A program made the position numbers and the translations under genes. Shown piece after piece: positions 25,321 to 38,289 of a stretch of 64,000 nt of DNA; position 1 is the first letter of the stretch; the number at the start of each line of letters is the position of its first letter. The notes below the pieces were generated by a model. That model was not told the origin of the DNA, ran no database searches, and was given only the letters and a program-made list of their open reading frames with translations. Origin of the DNA: Pseudisothecium myosuroides (taxonomy: Eukaryota > Streptophyta > Bryopsida > Hypnales > Lembophyllaceae); assembly GCA_951799445.1 (NCBI GenBank), contig OX637287.1, forward strand, positions 16,616,224 through 16,680,223, given 5' to 3'.

Positions 25321-26770
25321 CAATGGGCAGAATTTGTACCACATCTGGAAACAACTCTTATTGAATTATGGAACCCATGTGCACTGAGACATGAATTTTT
25401 TGTCAAGTTTGAGGGGCCATAAACAAGCGAACATTTTGGGCAACAGGAGTTGGCGACAATAATTCTTCATAATAATCTCTACTATAATTATTGCCCAATA
25501 CTTAGCTCAAACAGACTCTCTTACATCCAGCCACAACCTCAAGATGTTGCAAAGGCATCTACGACTTTAGGTGTTGGAGCTACAAGACCTATGGCAAGTG
25601 GACCAGCTGTTGAAGTGCTCCCGCTTCTCAACCCTTTGCAATGTAATTGAAGCCTACATGAGAACTTCAATCACCAACTTCAACGATGGAATATCATGTT
25701 GTGTGTCTATGGAATTAGGATTTGGTAATACCTTCTTAATGTATTTTTTTTTTGGCCATAAAGAAGGTGTACGGAGAAGGTTAGTTATGACAAGCAGTCC
25801 CTCAATTGCTCTAGATGACATCTTGTTGTAGATATTTTCATTTCCTTCAAGTGACTCAAATTCCATATACCACCTTTTAGGTCATAGTACATGCAATTCT
25901 TTGTCACTCCCTAACCGTTTCGTGTAGGAACTATGTAGTTGCACGTTATCTTTTAATAATTCTTCATGTACTACAACGGTGGCTTCCACATCATGGGAGT
26001 CATCCATGATCCTAGTAAAATGTATAGATACTAGATATTCTTGACAATGACACCATCTACACCATGGAGTCCTTCAATGTTGGTAGTCCTCAAAATGCAC
26101 GCAAGAGACCGTTCCTACAAGTGTTTACAAAGTTGTGAATTGAATGAAATTGCTCAATGGGTCAGCGTGAAGCTTCATTGATGTTAGAGGAAGACATGGC
26201 TCCATAAGGAGTGGTTGAGTTCATCAAGAAATCCCTCAGAAGATCCCTCTCACATTCTACCTTCCTAATGGATGATGTGAATTGCATATTAGTAGAAAAA
26301 CTAGCGACAAAGTTTTATTTTGTTTTCTACCAACCTAAGATAAATTAGAATCAAGCAGTGGTGGTAAAGAGAGTAAATACCATTGATCCAAAAGACTGTG
26401 AAGAAATTGTAGTTGAAGGTCTTGAAATCCACATTCCAGATCCCATGTGTCTTAGAGTAGCGGCGCTTTTGCGTATTTAATTGGAAAGGAAGAATACAAC
26501 CATCATTACTATGACTTCCTCCATTGCTGCTTCTTCTATCCACAACCTCCATCACTACTTTTTCCGCTCCAAAAAACGAAAAGTAGAAGCTCCATCAAGA
26601 AATCCCCGCGTCTTGCAATGAAGCATGTCCATTGGTATGACATCATTGTCTTAGATGCACATGTATAAGCCCTTGTCCTTAGCACTTTTGGGAATGATTT
26701 AAGATCCTATTACAATTTATAAGTGTGGAGGGCAAGTATGGTAGAACTACCTATAGTCAACTAGTTAAGC
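25321..26770. other. AT-rich spacer, no gene recognised
   Basis: Short open frames only (for example 25571-25831 +, 26301-26555 -). I recognise no domain and no splice structure. Confidence 0.4.
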
Positions 26771-27075
26771 AATTCCGCACATGTTTAGGAGCAGTAGAAG
26801 GTAATGTAAATATTCTGCCTTGTAGAAGGATAGAAATGACAGGCATTGCTAATTTTTTGTGATTTTTTTCCTTGAATTCAAATTACTATGAGTTTTGGAA
26901 GCCAAAAGTTGGCATGTATCCATACTTAATGTATAGACTCTTCTAATTCCAATCATTCAAAAACTACTTTCCCGCTCACTACTTCCTACTTTCTTGCTCA
27001 CTACTTTGGAGCATGTGTCATGACTTTATTAGTTCCAGCCTTGAAAAGGGGAAAAAGCATTCCAAGCTTTGGTTG
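26771..27075. repeat. Repeat family R2, second copy
   Basis: About 300 bp alignable, same orientation, to 15937-16240. Shared landmarks include aattccg(a/c)caca, 'agaaatgaca', 'tccaatcattcaa'-like and 'catgtgtcatg'. Unlike the first copy it is not nested in a TTAA element and I cannot define its ends. Confidence 0.55.
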
Positions 27076-30000
27076 GAAATCTGTTCTAGCCTTGGTTGGA
27101 AACAACTGCACTCTACATGTTGGATATGACTCCCTAGTCAAGAATAAATGGTTCTGCTAGTTCCTAGAAAATGGAAAAATCTACAACACGCTTCAATTAG
27201 CACAACAAGCGTCATCCATCCTATGGCTAGGACAAGGAATGCGTATTGAAGTGTATGCAGTTGCATCATTTGAATAAGAGGTGTTGTCATGATGTACAAG
27301 TGTCCTTAAGTTGGAATGCCTTGGGTCTAGTTTGAAAAGCTAGATGGGAACAACCACCTTAGTTGAGGAGCCATTGGAAGGACGAGACTCAAGGCAAGGA
27401 AAATTGAAGGTTCCTTATACGCACCACCTAGTATTCCCTGTACTTTAATGATCCTCTAATGCATAACTCTTTCTAACAAATCTATGGTATGTGTATGCTT
27501 GTCATTACTTCTTTACTTATAACTACAAGGTACATCTATGACTCAAACAAATGTATAATTATCTATTGTTGATAATGGAAGACTTATCCAAATTTCATGA
27601 CCCCAAGTTCATAGAAAGCACCTTCTTAATATGCATAACCATTTTGAACATTGCTTCATCTATCAAGAGTTCTCATTTGAAGCCACTTGAAGACCACATT
27701 CTACATCCATAGTCATTAAAGGAGTAATCTTGAAAAGCTATTGAGAATGCAAAATGTCCTTTGTATGACTTTACCTAAGATTGAAGGATGGAAAAAAATG
27801 TTTTTTCATCCAATTTTTGGAAGTTGTTTGAATACATTCCAATAAATGGTATTGCAAATTCCCTCATTATAGTATTATTGACTTTTCTAAAGAAGAGGAT
27901 GCATAATCTATAGATCATACTTGTAATATATTTTAGCTATTTCTTACTATTTACTCTTGATGTGAATATTAGCCATAAAAATGATATTTTTTGAATTTGA
28001 GCCGCACTAATGAAATGAAGCTTATCAAGTGTAGTTTCAAATCCAATTGGAATTTTTGAAAAATTCATAAATTTCAATATTTTATAGCAATATGATCTTA
28101 GACCTAAAATTATGGTTTGTTGCTTTTCTAATTTCAAAGTGACGTAGTAACTTTGATTTATACCATGATGTTATAAATTATTACATACATCTATGTGAAA
28201 ATTTCAGATTTTTCAAAAATATTATGTATTTGATATGAATTTTCTACATTTTTTATATAAAAAATTCACAAAAATTTCAAGTTTTTCTTTAAAGAAAATT
28301 GAAAATTGTATGACTTGTAGTAAATATACGAATTCATCTCTAGAAAATAAATATAAAATTTTTCATTCATATCCGGTTGCAAATGGCAGCAAACAAAATG
28401 ATGGACAGTGAAGCTTGAAATCAATGATCATAGGCCATTCCTTCCAAGGTTGAAAGCTTTCCGCACATCTTCTACTTATAAGGATGTTGGAAACATATTG
28501 TAAAAGGTCCAATGGATGACTTCATTGTTAATAGTAGAAACAAAGAATGCACCTATTGGCCCAATAATCGGAGTATTCCAATGACTACATCAGAAAGTTT
28601 AGAATCTACGGTTTGTCAACAATTATCATGTGATTTTTGTTGTTTCATGGGTTTGCACATTAATATACAATTTAGCACATCATTGTGATGCATTACTTTA
28701 CAATTTATCCCATCGTTACAATGCATTACTTCCAAAACTGTGCATCATAACAATGCAATACCTTCATCATGGAGGGTTGTGTCCTAGAATTAACCGTAAA
28801 AGGATGAGTTCGTCACTATGGAAATCAACTTTTCTGGTACCGCATGAATCATTTGCATAAAGAAACTCAACAACACTCATTGGAGGTCAAACTACTATGC
28901 AAGGCCTTTCCTTTTCACACAAAAATCCAAAGATGAACAATTGCACTTCTATCCTACATGGAGTGGGAGGATTCTTTGTCCATGGCGTCCTAGGGTTATA
29001 TCTCCTATGAAAAACTGCACAGCTTCTGTGTACAATCTGCAGCCTTAAGTTGGCATGCTGTTAGAATCCCCAAAAAATTAGGGCTTGCAGACTACAGAGC
29101 TTTCACATTTTTCTCAAGATTTTCAGGCATATTTCCAAAGTTGAAACTGGCTGAAAATTTGGTTTGGATACGACAGCCCTGCTTGGAAACTGCTATTGAG
29201 AAACTCTGAAAGGATGAACGCTGAAAATTCCTTCAAACAATGCCATCATTGAGCAGGTAATGGCATAGGAAAAACATGCTTATTAATTGAATGAAGTATA
29301 ACTCAAAGAAGTACCTGTACAGTATTGTACATTCAGTATGACTGGTTAAGCTTGTAAAACATCAATGAAAGTGGCAGCAGAGGTGTAAATCCACCGGCAC
29401 TGAAACAGTTCCTTGTACAATCTTACTCTTTCCAACCAGTGAACTGTGAACCAGTGTTGCCATTCTGTCGCTATTATTGGTGGAGCAAAGTCTCAAATTC
29501 ATGAAATGTAGATTACAACCGGGAAAATAAGTAAAAGGTACTAAATTACTCTTGAGCAGCTCCACTTTCACGTCTTTCTCGACATGCCTATTGTTTCCTG
29601 AAAATGAACCAGGGCAAGTCAGCGGAGCTGGACGCAAAGACATGATGGAAGTGCTCCCAACACTTTTTAAAGATATTCAACAAACATCATCCGAGAATGA
29701 TGTAAATACATCCTGCCTCATTTGAACTGCATCTCTCGATTTATGACATCAAGTGCCACTATTTCTTGGGGGAAATGATCACGATCATCAAACGCAACGA
29801 TTATTAGATGATCAAATCAAAGCATTGTGTATATAATTATCATATACCAAAACATCACGTGACTGTCATAGGATATGATAGGATGCCTAGGATCGTCACG
29901 TTATCAAATGTAACAGTTACCAGATGATGGGCCACTCACCTTCCTATACATACAGCATATGAGCTAGATTTTCGAGCAAGAAAACCAGATCTCAACAGAC

Positions 30001-30152
30001 AATTGTCACATAAGTAAGGAAATGTTGCCGTCATAGAATGAGTCTTTCTTCTCGACCAAACAGCTTGAGTGAAGGCCGTTACTAGACCCACAACAACAAT
30101 GCACTTCATGGGTGAATACACAGTTACACGGTCCAGAAGCAATGCGGAAAAC
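27076..30152. other. Spacer and 3' flank of the sphingolipid reductase gene
   Basis: No gene is recognised on either strand from 27076 to about 29300. The minus-strand frame at 29362-29643 and the stretch up to 30152 are most simply 3' UTR or flank of the neighbouring minus-strand gene. Confidence 0.4.
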
Positions 30153-32656
30153 TTACTTCTTTGCTTGAGAATCCTTCCGTTTACATCGAAGAATGGTGTC
30201 ATACCAGTCCTTCTGGACAAAGAGTGCAATAATACGAAGTAGGCCCATGGACAAGATCTCAGTAACAGCCTTCAGTAGCGAAGGCTGGGGGCCCATGCCC
30301 GCACATACAATGCTCAAAGCGGCTCCTTCCAAGTTGCAATTAATGTGGAACTGGCCAGCCTGCAAACCTGCCAAAGAGGCGCGAGCGACACTCACAGCAT
30401 CCATTGCTGTTGATGTCCCTGATAAAATCTTAGTTATATCTGGGATGGTCTTGAGATCTGACACACACCAAAGAAGCCAATCAGCTGCCATCCTGATACT
30501 CTAATTTCCCAGGGGGTTCATCTCTAACTGACTTGAGTAAAACACCTAGTACCATTGCTGTTTCATATTTTCTTAATCAGATAACCTCGGTGGGATTGTA
30601 GTGACATGCGACCATTTCAATTGAAGAAATGAAACAAACCAAAAACACTTCGGAATCACCAATCTCAGTGTTTCAACGTAACCCTAAATACATAGAACAA
30701 TGCAAAGGGAAACAAGAATTATCTGCAACTGCATTTGGATCAGAGGGGACCAACAGATGCATCTGACGAACTCGTTGACAGTGAAAGTTCTTACAGATTA
30801 TGCTACCCCTAAAATTTCGGCAGTCTTCCAGGACACACAGCCACCAAGTCAAGAGGCAATAAAGGGGATACCAAGAACTGTATACGAGATTTTCCTCCCT
30901 GACAGTACAGTAAGAACTAGGAATCCATTATAAGGCGGTAAGAGTTAAGGATCCTTCACAAGATAGAGATATGAAATTCATAGCCAATTCACACATCCAA
31001 ACTGTGTGAGAAAGGAGTATCAAAGCACCTTCCAGGTAGCCTGGAGTCATAGTGTCGGGAGGGTAAACGAGAGACAGGCGAATGTTGCGATCAACCAGCT
31101 CCTGTTGCAGACACTCAGCCAGGCCTCGCAGTGCAAACTTGGTGGCTGAATAAACCGCATAGCCATACACACCAACCTGCAGTCGCAAAAAAGTAGTCGT
31201 CATCAGAATAGCTCGCAAAACCACAAAATAGCAGCCATACGGAGTGTCCTCACTCACTGAAAAAGCATACGATTGGACCTTATTTCGACATCCGGAACTT
31301 GGATTGCTTTGGCGCATTCATACAGTCTCTTCAAGCATAGGTGACTTCAGTCTCAAGGGACATGAATGACATTTAAAATCGCACCTGACCAGCCTGGGAA
31401 GAAAATATGGATATAGATGCAGGGGCTCCTTCGCTAGCTCTTATGTGAGGAAGTGCAGCCTTGATAGTGTGAATGTTGCCCTTCAAGTTTGTATCTATGA
31501 CGTGATCATAGTTCTCAATTGTTCCGTCTTCAAACGTAAGGACGCAAGAGACTCCGTGACTAAGGATCAGCACCTCAATGACGCCAGAGTCAGAGACTGC
31601 AGCTTCAATGGCAGCGTTTATGCTCTCAACATTCTTAACGTCGCCGCTATACGTATTGACCTGAGAAGGAATAGGCCTCGGTAAGCAAAATAATCAAGCA
31701 AGTAATTCAACCGTAAAAATTACCAGAATTCACATGATTTCAGGGATGCTTAGTAGAAATGCCTATAGATGTGAATTCCAGATATCTACTTGATGAAAAA
31801 TTTCAAAAATAATTATACAACCTACAAGATGTTTGCTAGTCATGAATTTCTTCGTCAAGTATTCAATATGGCAAGGGCTTGATCCAGATGTCGATGAGGA
31901 TTGAGTCACGGAAAACTTAGTACAGCAATTTCCAAAACCCTAAAACATTGGCATCTGAGTGCGTCCCAACACTCACGAACGGACTACGGTAGGGACACTC
32001 AAAATCGCCAGGGATCCAAATCACCACTTCACCACTTCATTAGATGTTCAGCTGGTATCCATTACTTTGACCAATATGTACCTATTGTCGAAGAAGAGAT
32101 TTAGAATATCATCCAATAAAATTTTGATAACTTTTGCATACGGTATTAAATAAATGCTTACGTTGGTGCGTTGGAATCCCCTTTCATTCGCCAACAAGAA
32201 AATATAAAAAATTTGACAAGTCGAACAATAGGAAATGTGTTCAACAGCAATATGCCGACTATGGGAGTAACGACCTTAAATCTACAGGCACAAAGCCATG
32301 AATTCGTTGACAATCTCCTCAACGCAATGCTGATGACAAGAGCAAAAGTAAATTCCCGGACATACCTTAACTTCGTCCTTCAGATGCTGGCGACAGTGGT
32401 CGACGACAATTTCCTTCGCATCGGCAAGCTTTCTCGCGTCGCGGGCGACGAGCGACACCCGCGCGCCCTCCGCAGCTGCCAATTTGGCAATTTCCAGGCC
32501 GATCCCACTCGATCCACCCGTGATGAGCATGTGTCTCCCCCTGATGGGAATAGTGACGGCTTTGAGAGGAGCCCTGAGATACGCCACGAGCGCGACGAGG
32601 GCCACAGCGAGCCCGCCGATGACCACCAAGGGCACGCCCCACGCCGTCCACGGCAT
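30153..32656 (-). CDS. TSC10: 3-ketodihydrosphingosine reductase (KDSR/TSC10 type), four exons
   Basis: NADPH-dependent reduction of 3-ketodihydrosphingosine to dihydrosphingosine, second step of sphingolipid synthesis, on the endoplasmic reticulum. Exons on the minus strand: 32656-32366, 31660-31385, 31176-31029, 30457-30153; 1020 nt, 339 residues, close to the usual 325-335. One N-terminal membrane segment (about residues 6-27) precedes the short-chain dehydrogenase fold: cofactor motif TGGSSGIG (46-53), serine in SIFSSQAGQ (Ser184/185), and YSATK with Tyr198 and Lys202. The usual NNAG is L-S-H-G, as relaxed in this subfamily. The hydrophobic C-terminal segment (SLLKAVTEILSMGLLRIIAL) is typical of KDSR. 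The stop codon overlaps a strong donor (AA/GTAAGT), so an alternative C-terminus is possible. The start is the ATG immediately before the membrane segment. Confidence 0.93.
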
Positions 32657-34016
32657 TGTGTCACGAAGATGCAATCACGTCTGTGCGCAACAACAGCAGG
32701 AATGAGGTAAGGACGCTCTACAACGACCCAGGATCGAAACTGCGATCCCCGTGACACAATGCGCGAGGACAGACGCAGCGACAGTAAGCTTCTAGCTTAG
32801 ACGCAAGCGGCGTAGAGAGCGCGCGAAAGGGGCGAGCGCGCACCTTGTATGAATCGGACGTTGTCCTCAAGGTACATTCGCAGACAGTGACCCTATGGCC
32901 GTGTCCTCAAATTCAATATCGTTGTTTTTGTTATTGTTATTAAATGATCTAAGTCGATTTGTCCTAATAGTGCGTCTCAAAATGAACGGGGAGTACCGGC
33001 ATTTAGTTACGACCTAGCCGGTTGAATTTGAGAATTTCCGAATGAAATAGAGAAGTCTAGGCTAAGGTTCCGGATGAAAAAAAGAAGTTTAGGAAATGGA
33101 CCGATTAGAAAAATTATGTCTAGGCATTTTATCGTCTACCCTTAGAGTAAGTAGAAAAATTACCTATTAGAATTTTTTTTGTAGGCAGGCAGCCGACCAA
33201 TCTCATACTTTGTAGGAAATTTTTTTAATACTATGCATAGTATTAAAAAAAATAGTTTGTACTTGTCTTAGTGTGTAAGACTGTATTACTGTAACTCTAT
33301 AAGTGTGTTATTGTCAATAGCTTAGTAGCCTGACCGCCGTCACCTTTTACTCTTGTTGATGAACGTTGAGGACTTCAGGAGCTTCAGGTTTAGTGTCAGG
33401 CCCTCGGAACATTTGGGCCGTTGATCTCTCTTGAAGCACTTATCTCTACTGTTGGTTTCAGGATGTGAGTGTGTATCTAAGACTCTGAGCGTCTCGTCAC
33501 TCAACACCTGTCACTTTTGATTTTTGAGTTCTCAATTTCGCACCAATCTCACGTCCTGCTCCCGCCATCACCGCCTCGCGTTGCTGTCGCGCTTCATCGT
33601 CCCCCTCTCTGAACTCTGAAGCATCTCAATTTGCTTGTAGTCTGGTAATTCTGGGCCACTCCATGAGTTGCGGACTTGTTGCGCCAATTCTTGAATCGGG
33701 AGTCCAGATTGAGGTCTTCGCGATCGCCGCAACGCCGCCTTGTTGGATCGAAGGCTCGGAGCGCAACCCGGATACAACTGCAAGGCTCCATTATTGCAAG
33801 TGTTCAAGTGAGGTTTGTGAATCGTGCTTGCACCCTATTTTTTTTGGCTTGTTTTCCATTTTTTAGTTTCCGTTGTTGAAACTTGAAAAATTAGATCAGA
33901 TGCTTGTTCTAGGGCGTGCAAATTGAGGATGATCAAATCGGATGCCGTTGTTGAAACTTGAAAGATCAGATCAAGGCGTGTAAATTGAGGCCAATTGAGT
34001 CTTCCGATTGGAGGCT
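32657..34016. other. Upstream flank of the reductase and left flank of the hAT element
   Basis: 32657-32900 is GC-richer and probably the promoter and leader of the minus-strand reductase. 32970-33250 contains 'cctagccgg' and 'taggaaattt' motifs that recur, inverted, near 38935-39190, so it may be the left subterminal region of the hAT element. 33380-33960 is moderately GC-rich non-coding DNA. Confidence 0.4.
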
Positions 34017-36090
34017 CAGTTGAACCCTTTTTGGGGGGGCCGGTTTGAGATTGTAATTTCTCTTCTCATGTATGTTGTTCTCTTGTGTGTTGCAAGTTGG
34101 ATGGCTAAACGGCAGAGGTCCTTAAGGGACCATTACTTTGCTCAATCGAGAGAAGTTGATGTCATTGAAATTCTGTCGTCAGCATCTGAAAACTCTTCTC
34201 CCGAAACAACTCATTTAGGGGGCAACCGCACTCCTCCTTTAGAGGCAAAATTGTTCAAGGGCAGTGGAAGGAGCAATGGGGCATTCAATTCCATTGGTTG
34301 CATTTTTGTCCAAATGTTGAGAGGGTTTTCTATAAAGTGTGCAAAGATAAAGGTGGGCGATTGGTGTATACCAAAGACGGTGCCAAAAACTTGAAGATCA
34401 ATTCTTTCTAGGACCACGCTTGATCTGGAGAGCACAGACGGCTGGCTTGGGCGTCACAAAGTGGTGAGAAGGTCATGGAAAAAGCAATTTTGCAAGGGCA
34501 GAGGGCGTGCAACAAAGTAGTGGCTTCACTCTTTGGGGCTGCTTATTTTGGGGGGATGCACTCTTTATCCTACTCAAAATTCCCTGCTTTGTGCAAACTA
34601 TTGGTCACTATGAAAGCTCCGATGACCCTGTCTATGTATCAGGACGAGAAATCTTGTGTTGATCTCATGATGTGCATTTCAGTTGTGATTCAAAAGCGAG
34701 TCATTACATGTGTGCGGAATTCAGCGTTCTTTGGTGTCATGATCGATGAATCAACCAATATCAGTGTCACAGGACACATTGTTGTATTTGCCAGCATCGT
34801 GGAGGAGGGTATGCCGGTCACTTTGTTTCTTGGCCTGCTGCAGATTGAAGGGGGGAAGAAGGACTCAGCTGTCATTTATGAAACTTTAATTTCAAGCATT
34901 CGGAAGTGGGGGCTTGACCTATGAAAATTTGGGAGATTTGGGAGCGACAGTGCCAGCACCATGGTGGGCAATTTGACGAAAGTGGCTGCTCGAATCAAGC
35001 AATAGGTAAATCTTTATCTTCTAGTGTGCCACTGTGTTGCTCATTGGACGAATTTGGCGACCTTGGATGCAACAAAGTCTCCTAATTGTAAGGTAATCTC
35101 TTCAGAAGTTGACTCTCTCTTCAATTCAGTTGCTGGCTTTTCAATAAATCTAGCAAGCGCAAGCATGTGCTTACTAGACTTCAAGAGGAGTTCTTTGATG
35201 TAAAGAAAACAATGAAGTGTTATCATAAAACTTGTTGGCTAAGTCGGTGGCAAGCAATCACAACCCTGTGCAAGTCGTTGGAGTCTGTCCTGGAATTCTT
35301 CCTTGACCTAAAGGGCAAAGATGCAGGTACAGCCACTTTGATCTTGTAGAAGTTAGGGCAGTTCAAGTTTATTTATATCTTGTATTTCCTTGCCGATATC
35401 TTGCATTGCTTGGCTATGTTGTCTAAGGTATTTCAGTGCAAATTTGTGGATGTGACCACTGTAGGTAGCATGGTGCGTTTCGAGATAGCCCAGATTCGTA
35501 TGATGTTCATTGTGGAAACCACAAATCTGAATGCAGACATGTTTAATGAAGATTCAGGCTACCATATGCTTCTTGAATATGGCTTTTTAGAGGGTTTGCT
35601 CCAGAAGCTTCCATCTGAGATTAGGATAAACATGTATCACGGTTGCGAAATCCAGCGTTCTAGGCTAAGAACAGACCTAGAAGAAGCTCTGCAGTTCCAG
35701 CATTCGTTTGCTAAGTCCGTTTGTACCGGTTTGGAGGCTAGATTTTGTGACAATGATCTGATTTTTTGCTTTAAAATACTTAATCCTTCTAATATGCCGT
35801 CTAAGCAAGTTGGACTGCAGAGCTAGGGCGTCACCAAGTTGGACAATTTGCTTCAGCTCTATGGAACTGATCGATCTCATTCAGGTTTTGTCTTCCCCCC
35901 CTTCTGGATGTGCTGGCTTGTAAGCGGAGTTTTTGTCCTTTAAATTGCAATGTACAACTGAATTGGGGGACAAAACCTTTCGAGATTTGTGGGATATGAT
36001 TACTTGGAATCATGCCCTACAAATCCGATATCCAAATTTGTTTATTTGTGCTGAAATTGCTAGAGTGCAGTGCGTTTCCACTGCTACTTG

Positions 36091-37357
36091 CACTACAAGA
36101 ATTTCAGCATTTTATAACTACGTAAATGACTGCGTTTTTAGTCATTTAGGACATCTATACTGTGTCCATTTTTTTGGAGCCCCAATCATTGTGGACCAGT
36201 CCTTTAGGATAATGACTGGGGTTTTTATATCAACAACCGTATTTGCAGATAGATTTTCATCCATGAAGTTTAGGGATGAAATTTTTTTGAAAGGCCGGGC
36301 AGTTGCCCATTTTTTGAAAAATTTGGTCAACTGCTGCTGACGTAGACCTTTGCGTGAATCATTCTGTAGTCATTTTGTAGTTGTGAGGGAGTTGTGTTGA
36401 CCAATGCAAGGCTAACACGTGTCTAATCATTCTTTAGTTATTGTTGTAGTTTTATCTTCAATGCACGAATGGCGCTTTGACACGTGTCCAGTCATTTGTA
36501 GGATGTGCTTTCAAGATTGTCCAGTCATTTTTAAGTGACGCTTCTAGTCGTTTCCGAGTATAGACGGGGACTAGTCATTTTACAGTCACATATGAGTACA
36601 TTTGAAGTTTCACAGCAATATACCATATACCAAATACAATACACAATATACCAAATATAATATACCATATACAATACACCATATTTGGCTTATGTCTTGC
36701 ATGATTTCTAAATCCACTTAGTGGGTAAGTATGAAGACATGAAATGACAAGCCTTTTATAGAAGTGGGGTAGTAGTAGGCAAGACAAACGATGTGGGATA
36801 TGTAAAATGCAAGAATTGTGTTACAAATAATATTTCAGACTTCATTGAAGTATAGTAGATTGATTTTTTCCAAAAAACTTTGAACTAATAAAAGTTAGGA
36901 AATCAATCTCACTTTCATCTCCAAAAATCCATTTTACATTTTGAACCTCAAATCAAAAGTTATAGACAAATTTGCTAAATGGATTGAAAATGATTGCCTA
37001 AGTACGGTAGTTTACACTTAGGCTCTACAATCATTTCCGAGTAATGTTGTAGTCGTTCACGGAGGTACAGGCAATCATTATGCAGTCAAAGCACAACTGA
37101 TCTATGACTAAGACGGTGGATCACAAGGTTTCAAAGGTCCACGTCACGCCTTTGAATGAGTTACTCATTGAAAATCATCAGATGAAAGGAGTGCTTGATC
37201 ACGGCCACCACAGTCTTCATCCATATGACTACATAATGACTAGTCGTCTGCTCCATCACACTACATGTGCAATTACAGAGTTGCAATCGTACTATAGTCA
37301 TTTAGGACACCTAGTCATAGTTCAGTTGGTTGTGGTGGACACATTTTTCTTGTAGTG
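36091..37357. mobile_element. CACTA-like non-autonomous element with TTG duplication
   Basis: 1267 bp with ends CACTACAAGAA and TTCTTGTAGTG, flanked by the 3-bp duplication TTG (36088-36090 and 37358-37360), diagnostic of the CACTA (En/Spm) superfamily. Subterminal 'agtcattt(a)' motifs recur at both ends, as is usual in CACTA elements. No transposase is encoded. It interrupts the hAT gene within the codons for the conserved CERAF-type motif. An internal ATACCA-rich minisatellite lies at about 36614-36690. Confidence 0.85.
36614..36690. repeat. Minisatellite of ATACCA/ATACA units
   Basis: Irregular tandem repetition of 'tataccatataccaaataca'-like units, inside the CACTA-like element. Confidence 0.6.
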
Positions 37358-37375
37358 TTGTGAGAGAGCTTTTAA

Positions 37376-38289
37376 CCCTTAAAATACCAAGGCATTTTCT
37401 GGCTCTGGAACCTCTGAAAACTGCCATTTCTGCTGCGATCACTCCCTAAACCAAATTTTTTTTTTTTTTTGAATCTAACCGTAGGATCTTGTACTTCACT
37501 TGTCTTAGATCATGTGGTAAAAATTTCAAGAAATTTGACCGTTCCGATTACAAGATATTAGCATTCAAAGTTGGAAAAAAAAGTTTTTTTGAACTGTTTT
37601 CTGCAATTTCAGATGACTTTGACGGCCATTTGTGGATTTTTTTTGCACTACACAACAAAAAGTTGTAATTTTTTATGTTGAACATTTGAGTTGAGAGTCA
37701 AGGAAAAAAAATTTAGAATGTCAAACCTTGATTTTCACATATAAAAAAATTGTTAAGTAGAAATAGGTCCAAAATTCAACGAAACACTAAATTGTTAATA
37801 GCTCTTAGGTGGAATTAAAACAACATAATTCCAACGGTGGGATTGTTCTTGCAAACAAACTTGACCTTGTCAAAAAAAGAAAATTGAAAAAAATTAAAAA
37901 TTGCATTCAAAAATGAATTCTATAAGTGTTTGTTTTTTAAGATGCTTAAATTGCCCAAAAAACAAGATTGTCCATAAGTTTCTCATTATTAGTCCAAATA
38001 GAATGAATCAAAGCTTCAAATGTACACAAAAACATGATCTTTGAGGGAAAAAAAAATTTTAATCATTTTTTTGTGGGTTTCTTTTGTGCCCGGCGAATTG
38101 CTTTTTTGCTTTAGGATGGCATAACTTTTGCTCCCGGGCACCGATTGAAAAAAAAAATTATATTTTTAGAAAGCTACTGTGATTTCCTATCTTCAAAAAA
38201 AGTTTCAAAAAATCAGGTCAAAATTTGAGGCCACACGGGCCTGCCCAAAATCTGAAGTGTCCCCTGAGGGGACTTTGGTACTTTAGGGG
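37376..38289. mobile_element. TTAA-flanked element, copy 2, inside the hAT gene
   Basis: 914 bp between TTAA at 37372-37375 and 38290-38293. Ends: CCCTTAAAATACCAA and TTGGTACTTTAGGGG. Alignable with copies 1 and 3. Removing the element plus one TTAA joins GCTTTTAACATTCAG and restores the hAT frame (A-F-N-I-Q), so the duplication is exactly TTAA. Confidence 0.85.

Noticed and set aside
32171..32710. 179-codon plus-strand frame
   Set aside because: Antisense to exon 1 of the sphingolipid reductase, whose cofactor motif and splice sites are clear on the minus strand.
35933..36340. 135-codon plus frame as one protein
   Set aside because: It runs from hAT coding sequence into the CACTA-like element at 36091 and is chimeric by insertion.
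36575..36787. Minus frame rich in Ile/Tyr/Trp that looks membrane-like
   Set aside because: It is a translation of the ATACCA minisatellite.
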